From Ochromonas danica (lineage: Eukaryota > Sar > Chrysophyceae > Chromulinales > Chromulinaceae): 64,000 nucleotides of DNA. Location of the stretch: assembly GCA_015146655.1 (NCBI GenBank), contig VKHL01000054.1, forward strand, positions 62,001-126,000, given 5' to 3'. Below, piece after piece: positions 43,544 through 51,272 of this stretch (position 1 is the first letter of the stretch; the number at the start of each line of letters is the position of its first letter). Made by a program: the position numbers and the translations under genes. Below the pieces are notes generated by a model. That model made no database searches. It was given only the letters and a program-made list of their open reading frames with translations, and was not told where the DNA came from.

Positions 43544-44261
43544 ATGAGTGAAGAAGAAAGTGTTGAACATGAAGAAACTGTAGCATCTGAGAGTGTAGGA
43601 GACATCAACCAACATGAGCAACAACAACAACAACAACAACAAGAAGAGGAGAAAGAGCAAACCACCACTACCACTACACCTTCACTTTCCTTCTCTCTCA
43701 CCTCGACGGTCAAGAAAGGCATTGATCTATATCATAAATTCAACCTAAGAGATGAAATCGAAGATCTTCGAGTGAATACTAACTCAATCTTGTCCAAAGC
43801 TGATCCTGTCATGCACTTGGCCTCACACTTCTCACGTAACCCTTTCAAACTGAAAGATGACCTTGCTTTAGAAGCCTATCTCTACTCGGATGACTTGAAC
43901 AAGAGACATCCCTACTTGGCCTCTATGTGCAGATCTCATGAGAAGGAGCTCGTTGGCACTGCTGTCACTGTCTCTGCCCTGGCCTTGTGGAGTAAGCTAC
44001 AGTACCCTTTCTACCCCTCCCCCCCCCCCCTCTCCCCTATTCTATCCTATCCCTGGTATCCGTTTCTTAACTAACTGAATCTCTCTCTCTCTCTCTTTCT
44101 CTCTGTCTGACTGTCTGTTTCTCCCTTCAGAGTTGCCTAGAAGGATGTACTTCTTTTCCGTCTTCTCTGCCTTCGCTGTAGCTCAAGGTACTTGCTGCCT
44201 CTTCAACTTCAAGTGGAAGACTCCAGTAGACCCTGCTCGCTTGAAAGAACACCACCACTGA
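43544..44261 (+). CDS. Small two-helix membrane protein, unknown
   Basis: Exons are 43544-43991 and 44131-44261, giving 192 aa; the join yields SALALWKLPRRMYFFSVFSA. The N-terminal half is acidic with a Gln/Glu run and Thr tract. The C-terminal half has two hydrophobic segments (VGTAVTVSALALW and MYFFSVFSAFAVAQGTCCLF) in a hairpin-like arrangement, ending KEHHH. The conserved-looking middle, SRNPFKLKDDLALEAYLYSD, suggests a real small membrane protein. I do not recognise the family. The intron contains C and (CT)n runs. Confidence 0.6.
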
Positions 44262-44585
44262 GTCTAAGTCATACTATGGTAGTCCTCTCTGGACAGTGCA
44301 TTGTGTTTTAAGATGACGTTATACTATTACCACCAGTTAGTCAGTTAGTTCGTTACTGTAGTAGTCTAGTAGTTGTAGTCCACTTGAGAGGAGACCAAAG
44401 CCCAGTTAGCTTGTCAAAGCCTCCTTGGTCACACGATAAGATATCATTCTCATTAGAGAGCAAATAAGGTCATGTTATCAATGCTATCCCATAAGAGATC
44501 AGCACGTCATTCACATGAATAATGATCACAATGTTGAGAACTCATTCAAGCTATTATACTGTAGGTCAATCGTCTCCTCTTAACG
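44262..44585. other. Intergenic between convergent genes
   Basis: This is a 324-bp 3'-flank interval. Nothing distinctive is seen beyond (GTTAGTCA)-like short repeats near 44336-44352. Confidence 0.5.
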
Positions 44586-45587
44586 TCATCCTCCACGACT
44601 ACGTCGAGCTTGGGTCGCTGCACTGGGTGCCCATCGACCATTACCACTAGAGCAACTGTCACCACTTCGACGAACCGTGCCAATATGACTCTTGTATTTC
44701 TCTGGATGAATAATCCGATCCAGTTGCTTCTTTCTCTTACTCTCTTTAGTCTGTCTAGATTGTTGAGAATGCTTTATGATTAGCTTTTGTCGAGATCGTA
44801 GTAAATCATGAGATTGATTGACAAGAGGACGAAGGAAGTCATTCATCAGAGTATCTACTACCACATCTCTCTCTTTGTTTGAAATACCTCTGGTAGAGGT
44901 AGTTGTCTGTATGTAGACTCTGCTACCACTACCACTGCCACTGCCACTAGTATTGAGAAAGAAGCGCACAACTACTTTCATCGCTTTGCTCTTCGATCCT
45001 AAGGAGAGGAAGTGTATCTCTCCTAGAGAATTTTCATCATTCTCATTCTCATTCTCACTACCACTCTCACTGTCATTATTCTCTATAGAGATGAGGAAAG
45101 GATAATGTTTCCATCCAAGAAATGGAAAGAATGGGAATGAGAGTAGGAGGAAGGTTGGATGTCGATAGAGAAGACGAGACACTCTTCCCTTCTTTAGCAT
45201 GGCAGTGGCAGTGTGAGGGAGAGAGAGAATCTGTCTTAGGAACATTTCTCCTTGGATCTCTTCCAGCTCATAGTGATCAAGGACTTTTTCCTTCTTGCTA
45301 GTTTCTTTAGTAGTATAGACTATCTTACTATCATCACCTCTTGCTCTTCTTGTTGTTGTTGTTCTTGTTGTTGTATGACCTTCTGGTTGTTGTTGTTGTT
45401 GTTCTGTTGCCTGTGGTTGCCATTGCTTGGGATAGAAAAGTGAAAAACTACCAGGATTGCCTATTCCACAACGAACAGTCTGTATCCACAAGAATAGAAG
45501 AAGTAGACAATAGGAAGAGAATATCATCACTAGGATTATCTTTCTCTTTACTCTTTCACTTCCTTCTTCTTCTTCATCCAATGACAT
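44586..45587 (-). CDS. Single-span membrane protein, unknown
   Basis: This is a single exon of 333 aa starting MSLDEEEEGSERVKRK. A transmembrane helix follows at about 18-38 (LVMIFSSYCLLLLFLWI). Gln and Thr/Arg runs, a region with hydrophobic patches (FLLLSFPFFPFLGWKHYPFL), Glu/Asn and Ser/Gly repeats, and a basic tail ending ATQARRSRGG are visible. No known domain is recognised. It is divergent from the lumen-type gene, 92 bp away, and shares its promoter motifs. Confidence 0.55.
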   Translation of the reverse strand: MSLDEEEEGSERVKRKIILVMIFSSYCLLLLFLWIQTVRCGIGNPGSFSLFYPKQWQPQATEQQQQQPEGHTTTRTTTTRRARGDDSKIVYTTKETSKKEKVLDHYELEEIQGEMFLRQILSLPHTATAMLKKGRVSRLLYRHPTFLLLSFPFFPFLGWKHYPFLISIENNDSESGSENENENDENSLGEIHFLSLGSKSKAMKVVVRFFLNTSGSGSGSGSRVYIQTTTSTRGISNKERDVVVDTLMNDFLRPLVNQSHDLLRSRQKLIIKHSQQSRQTKESKRKKQLDRIIHPEKYKSHIGTVRRSGDSCSSGNGRWAPSAATQARRSRGG

Positions 45588-45679
45588 GACACGTGTATCT
45601 TATTAAGTTAAACAAACACGTGCTGTTTTTAAAATAACGCGTTTCTCATTCTCTGTGTCAGCATCACTTCGTGACAAAG
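45588..45679. promoter_or_regulatory. Compact divergent promoter with paired motifs
   Basis: The reverse complement of TTAACTTAATAAG lies at 45599-45611 and ACGCGT at 45637-45642, both within a 92-bp interval between divergent start codons. Confidence 0.5.
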
Positions 45680-46144
45680 ATGATGATGAAGATGATGAGT
45701 CATTCTTGTTTATGTGCAATCCTTTTCATCATTTTTATGCATGTAGCACATGCTTGGCGATTTCCTACTGTTAATAACCCTATCCATCATGCTTTAAATC
45801 AAATAAAAACTGGTAAAACTGCTCTAATTGCAGCAAGTGCCCTTCTTGTGGGATTGGAAGGAGGATGCTTGTTGTCTTCTTCTATGGTCATGGCGACTGA
45901 TGCTGTCCCTATTGTTGTTGTGAGTCAACCTGTCAAAGATCAAATACCAACATCTAGTGGTGATTCCGAGACTGCACGAGTTCTTCGTAAGATCTCCCTA
46001 CAGAAGGAGAAAGGTGGCAATGAAGGTGAAGAAAGTTATTTGGATACTTTGAAGAGAGAAAAAGGTAAACAAGATGTCATGCGAAAGAAAAGCAAGTCAG
46101 AGAGATCTAAGGACATGTGTGAGGCTCTAGGAAGAGGTTGTTAA
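45680..46144 (+). CDS. Small plastid protein, probable thylakoid lumen
   Basis: This is a single exon of 154 aa from the ATG at 45680. The signal peptide CLCAILFIIFMHVAHA ends before WRFP, an A|W cleavage typical of complex plastids. A short transit-like part and a second hydrophobic stretch (AALIAASALLVGLEGG-like, about 50-70) ending SSSMVMA|TDA resemble a lumen-targeting domain. The mature part is only about 80 residues, charged, and ends MCEALGRGC with two Cys. The C-terminal motif looks conserved, but I cannot name the family. A role around photosystems is inference. Confidence 0.65.
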   Translation: MMMKMMSHSCLCAILFIIFMHVAHAWRFPTVNNPIHHALNQIKTGKTALIAASALLVGLEGGCLLSSSMVMATDAVPIVVVSQPVKDQIPTSSGDSETARVLRKISLQKEKGGNEGEESYLDTLKREKGKQDVMRKKSKSERSKDMCEALGRGC

Positions 46145-46367
46145 AGAAATGAAATGTTGTTAAAAGTGAATTGAAATGCTCTTTTTTATATTTACTGTTT
46201 AAATAGCGACTTCTAAGGTAGACTAGGTCACTAAGCATAGTCAGAATCTCACCAAGGCAATGACGGCAGTAATAAGTGTGTTTCTGTGCACCCACAGACC
46301 AAAACTTCATTGTCTTCCAACAATGATCACAACACTGGGACTTGCAGCACAGAATATCGGCGGGCAT
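46107..46367 (-). CDS. Possible small Cys-rich zinc-ribbon ORF, uncertain
   Basis: The minus-strand frame starts MPADILCCKSQCCDHCWKTM and continues to HTYYCRHCLGEIL, two CxxC pairs spaced like a zinc ribbon. The following residues are unremarkable and the frame overlaps the 3' end of the plastid gene by about 38 bp. A splice-donor-like GTGAGA follows the last Cys codons, so the 3' end may be spliced. It could equally be chance in the 3' flank of glutamine synthetase. Confidence 0.25.
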   Translation of the reverse strand: MPADILCCKSQCCDHCWKTMKFWSVGAQKHTYYCRHCLGEILTMLSDLVYLRSRYLNSKYKKEHFNSLLTTFHFFNNLFLEPHTCP

Positions 46368-46445
46368 GTCTTAAATAAGGATTATGACACAGCACAAGTG
46401 GTTGGGCAGGGAGGGAGGAGGATTTGTCGATATGTGGCATTAGAT

Positions 46446-48659
46446 TTATTCAACATGCTGATCCAAGAAAAGTAGCTCTTTGTACGTAGCAATAGGCCAC
46501 AAGTTTTCAGGAACAACACCTTCTGCCTCATCCACCACTTCTCGAACCTTGATCATTGTCTCAAGACGCAAGGTATGAGAAAGATCGGCTTGTTGCTTCA
46601 GATCCTCAGCATGGTGAATCTCTTCCATAGCCTTCTTGAGGATCACAACACCTTCCTTCAGAGCTTCCAAAGGACCCACACCAGCCTCCTTCACAGCAGG
46701 AATGATCTGCTGATTCAGCATATCGATGAGGCAGTTGCACTCAACCTCCACAGTGCCAACATAGTGAGTAAGCAACACATTTTGACGAGCTGCGCACTCA
46801 ACGGCAGAGAGGACCTTGAGAGTCTCGAATAATTCGATATTCTTGGGAGCAGTAAATCGGGCAATAGCGTCAACACCACTGTCAATACGCCAAACACCAG
46901 CATCAGTCAATGCCTTCTGGTTAGCTGGGTCATAGCCATTGCCATTGAAGATAACCTTGAAGGAATCCTTGAGTGCTTGCTGAGCAACAGCTCTTGGGCT
47001 TTGGCCAGCTTCGATGGCATCGGAAAACTGCTTGAATGAATATGCCGTGATAGACGACAAAATAGTATTAACAAGGGAAACATTCTGTGACGAACCAACG
47101 GCACGGAACTCAAAGCGGTGGCCACCATAAGGGAAAGGAGAGGTGCGGTTGCGATCTTCAGCCGGGACTTCAACAGGAGGGACTGCCGAGCATCCCAGAT
47201 CAAGCATTCTGACTTGTGGATCATATGGCTTGTCACCACCGTCCCTGTAGCTCTCAAGAAATTTAGTCATGTCTTCACCAAGATACGTGGAGATGATAGC
47301 AGGAGGAGCTTCGCATGCGCCAAGGCGGAAGTCATTGCCTGGAACAGCAATGGCTAAGCGCATAAGATCACCGTGATCGTGGACAGCCTTCACAATAGCG
47401 GCCATGATAACGGGGAAGATTTCACTGCTTCCGGAGTGCTTGGCAAGTTGGCCAACGTTAAACAAGTTGGTTCCATCGTCAGTTCCAATGGACCAGTTGT
47501 TGTGTTTGCCAGAACCATTCACTCCCTGGAAAGGCTTCTCGTGGAATAAAGCAGTGAGACCAAATTGGGCAGCGACTTCGTCGATCACTTGCATCACGAT
47601 CACGTTCTGATCAGTCTGGGTAGTCACAGTGCCGAAGAGAGGGGCAAACTCGTATTGATTGGGAGCAACTTCACGATGGCGAGTGCGAAGAGGAATACCC
47701 ATCTGGAAGCACTGATTTTGAATTTCTTGCATACAAGCTAAGGCAGGAGAGGCCATGGAAGGTGGAGCCATGTAATGATCAGCCATTTCTTGACCACGAG
47801 CAGGCATGCGACCAATAACGGTACGACCAGCGAATTGCAAATCAGGTCTACGGTTATAAGCAGAGCGAGGAATGAGGAAGAGTTCTTGCTCAAGTCCAAT
47901 GTTAGAGACCAGGGACTTGACATTGTAACCAAGATGCTTCAGGAGGCGGACACCTTCACGGGAAAGAGCATCACAGGAACGAAGAAGAGGAGTCTTCTCA
48001 TCAAGAGCATGACCATGATATGACACCAAGCAAGCAGGGATAAAGATGGTATCCCCGCGAAGGAAGATGGGGGAGGTGGTATCGATGGAGAGGTAGCCAC
48101 CCGCCTGATGGGTAGCACGAAGACCACCGTTAAGGTAGGAAGAGCCATCCGTCTCTCCACGCAAAAGATTCTTCGCCTTGAAATCCCAAACAGGAACACC
48201 ATCCTTAGTAAATTCAATCATGTGATTCTTCACTTGAGCAGACTGGCCATGACGGAATCCGTTAGAGCCCAAAGGCTGGAACCAATGACAATAGACCGAG
48301 GCACCATGATCACAAGCCCAATCAAGGACAGCAGCAGCCACCTAAATCAATTATCAAAAAAGGATACAGAGCACAAAAAAAAATTATAAAATTAATTTTT
48401 TTTTGCTGTGCGGGGGAAAATAATTAAATAAAATAAAATAATTACTTACCCTCTCAGCACGACCATCCTTGGCCCAATCAGGAGAAGACAAAGCATCAGG
48501 TGCTAAACCATGCTTTTTTAAATATGGTGCAGCAATTGCACCACGGAAAACATGATCACCAAATCCTTCCAATGATAAAGCAGTAGCAGGACGTGGTTTA
48601 GGATGTAAATATCGTACTTCCTTGTTCACACGAGGACCTTTGCTTAAACGAGACAACAT
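46446..48659 (-). CDS. glnN: Glutamine synthetase type III
   Basis: Exons on the minus strand are 48659-48450 and 48341-46446, giving 701 aa, the expected type III length. Motifs include WFQPLGSNGFRHGQ, LRTRHREVAPNQYEFAPLFG, FQGVNGSGKHNNWSIGTDDG, GNDFRLGACEAPPAIISTYL and FPYGGHRFEFRAVGSSQNVS. The enzyme makes glutamine from glutamate, ammonia and ATP. Type III enzymes occur in bacteria, cyanobacteria, diatoms and other protists. No signal peptide is visible at MLSRLSKGPRVNKEVRY; the basic start could be cytosolic or weakly mitochondrial. The single intron is AT-rich and 108 nt long. Confidence 0.96.
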
Positions 48660-49259
48660 CTTGTATAGAGAAGCTTTAATATAGGTTGATAAGAAAAAAA
48701 GAAGAAATAGAATATGGGGGGGAAGTGTCCTCCTAGAATGGATTTAAGATATGCAAATACGGGATGGCGTCGTCGTCTGTCTTGTCGTGTTGGTGAGGGA
48801 AGCCCACCAAAGCGCAGCAAGGAAGAGCAGGTCTGCCTGCATGGAATAGATAAGAAACACATTACAAGTCGGTTTATTAGAAGAAGAAACAGGATGATGC
48901 ACCTGGATGCTGCGTGCAACTGCAAGACAGGACTGATGACGTTAACAACTCCACCCCGCACTCCCTCCTGACGACATCGTCAGAGTTCCGTTAGCCTCAG
49001 TGGCGGTTAGTGAAATTGCATTCTATGGTTTGTGAAGTTCATCATTGAACTTTTAGCTACGCACTTCCAAAATTGGATATCACCCCCCCATTGGATCTTA
49101 TTGGATCGTCCTCAAAGTCCACGTAACGAATCAACCCCCAGTCTTATGATTATTATTACAATGTCACAAAGAACACTTCAGCATTACGAAATAGTAGTAT
49201 GCAATTAAAAAAACAAATTAATTCGGAAAACACTCAACAATCGCCATAACACTATAACA
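48660..49259. other. Upstream region of glutamine synthetase
   Basis: This 600-bp interval between co-oriented minus-strand genes has runs of G at 48716-48722 and of C at 49084-49090 and a GGATCTTATTGGATC direct repeat near 49093-49108. No gene is supported. Confidence 0.5.
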
Positions 49260-50735
49260 CTACTGCTTGCTTAGATCAATTTCCACAACTGCAAGAGAGT
49301 GGTCGAACTCAGGCATAAAGTCATTGAGCATTGATTGATGTCCATAGGGAGCATTGGCACCACCTTGAGAAACATTTCCATTCATTCCAACAGGCACATT
49401 CATGTTCATATTCATGGGCATGCCACTATTGATATTTGGTATGGAAGGAGGAGGATAGTACTCATACTGATCATTGCTCATAATATTAGGCATAGGAGCC
49501 ATCATTCCCATTGAGTCATAGCTACCATAGCCGAAGTTTCTTGATGATGAGAGGTTATTGGAAGGGGTCGTTTTAGGCACTAGAGCCGTCTTAGATCCAG
49601 CGGATCTTCGAAGAGAATCTTGAAAATCCGAAAACTCCGTAGTGCTTCTATTTTGGGGACAAATTGATGAAAACACGTGCACAACAACAACAGCAATAAC
49701 AATAACAATCATGACAAAAAAGTTTCAATACAAACAAGAAGATCTCACCTTCGCATCAACTCACTAAATGTTGGTTCACGGAAACCCTTAGATCCTATCA
49801 AAGGTATACTCTCATTATACTAAGAACATAACACTCATCTACTTGGTGACACTTACCAGTTAAAGGAGGAACTTCTGGTGACTGCCACTGTGGTTGTTGC
49901 TGCTGACTGGAATGAGTTAAAGTAGGTCCCAAGGGTGGAGGCGGTGGAGGTGGCGACCCATACATCTTTGCATAATGCATATTACGATTGTGTGTCTTGT
50001 GTCCATGAGCAGATTGTGGGTAGATCTTGCCATGACCCTCCACAGGACGTTGTTGTTGAGCAAGTGACATAGCAGCAATTTTCCCTAATTATCAACATCA
50101 TCATTATTCCATGACCATCACCATCCCTCACCTAATAAGACAAACCTATCTAATATATAGTAATATACTATAGAATATCATTACCTCTTAACTTAGTGAC
50201 TAAATCTTCATTCTTGATCTTATATTCAATAAATTGTCTTTCAACATCTTCCTTATCAGAAATTAATTGTTTATTTTCTGTTTTCAATATAGCAATCTCA
50301 TCTTGTAGCTTCTTTAATTCTTTTTCAAGTTCTATTCTAGCTGATAAGTTATTATCTGGACGCTATAGATAGAGTAGTATAGTATAGATGATAAGACAAG
50401 ATAAGATATTCATAGTAGTAGTATAGTAGTAGTGCTAGGGTGAATACCTGAGGTTGTGGTGCAGTAATTGCTAAAGAAGCTGCAATAGCTTTACTTGTTT
50501 TACTACTTGAATTATTCTTTGAAGTGTTACTGGTGACATGACTCAGAGTGTTGGAAATAGTATTGTTATTACCACTCTGGGAGGAGGAAATAGTGTTTGT
50601 TTGATGTGGATTGTTAATATTATTGTTGTTCGCACTATTTCCACCATGTCCTATGGAAATACTATTATTAGAAGATGAAGAAGGCTTTGCTCTTAGACGA
50701 GAGAGAATCTCATGTGGATTGAAAGTATCACTCAT
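49260..50735 (-). CDS. Gene A: coiled-coil, Asn/Ser-rich protein of unknown function
   Basis: Five exons on the minus strand (50735-50448, 50362-50185, 50084-49857, 49794-49749, 49647-49260) give 375 aa. The start MSDTFNPHEILSRLRAKPSS is followed by an Asn/Ser/Thr-rich stretch. Exon 2 is a clear coiled coil (LEKELKKLQDEIAILKTENK, DVERQFIEYKIKNEDLVTKL). Exon 3 has a PPPPPPP tract, exon 4 is only 46 nt, and the joined exons 4-5 read GFREPTFSELMRRSTTEFSD. The C terminus is Met/Asn/Pro-rich. No family is recognised; scaffold-like features are all that can be said. Parts of its exon 1 and intron 1 are copied at 55396-55466. Confidence 0.65.
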
Positions 50736-51266
50736 GATTGATTGGTATCTATCTATCTCTATCTCTTGTTGATGGATCGAAACTGCTCGTTTCCAACCGT
50801 CTGCTCAGACAAGTAGGACTTCTACTACCACAAAACATGACTTTTAAATCCTCAATTATAACTTGGCCGAAAATGGTGGTGGTCTTTGTTTTGTTGGGTT
50901 AAAGGTTAAAGTGGTTAGTCTGAGGTTAAATATTGTATGCAATATTGCTATGAATCTTTTGAAGAAGTACAATCCATAATATGTTAATCACAAAAGCAAT
51001 CACAATCATCAACCATCCTTTCCATTCAAACTTTCGAATTTGTTGATCAAGCTTTGCTCGAATATCTGACATCTCCCACTTCGTTGTTCCTACATTAGAT
51101 ACATATGCATTACCAAGTTGAGGTCATTTATGGTCATTAGCTAGCAATTGATTCTTACCTGAAGGGGAGAAACAACAGCATTCAATATCAACTCCTGCTT
51201 GTTGCTTCAAGTATGAATAACAGATTGTAAAGTAGGTTTTGTTATGGTATAACTTACAATATAGAC
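50384..51266. repeat. Left copy of a duplicated gene A / gene B junction
   Basis: Three blocks match sequence to the right: 50384-50470 with 55396-55466 (gene A intron 1 and exon 1 edge), 50728-51209 with 55475-55945 (spacer plus last exons of gene B), and 51208-51266 with 59180-59238 (inside gene B exon 1, one visible mismatch). From about 50890 to 51209 I find no difference between the copies. Confidence 0.9.
50926..51209 (-). pseudogene. Duplicate 3' tail of gene B (last exon, last intron, part of exon 7)
   Basis: 50926-51089 is an apparently identical copy of gene B exon 8 (55662-55825), encoding WEMSDIRAKLDQQIRKFEWK and the final membrane helix. 51159-51209 copies part of exon 7. The rest of the gene is missing, so this is a fragment rather than a working copy. 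Confidence 0.85.
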
Positions 51267-51272
51267 AATAAC

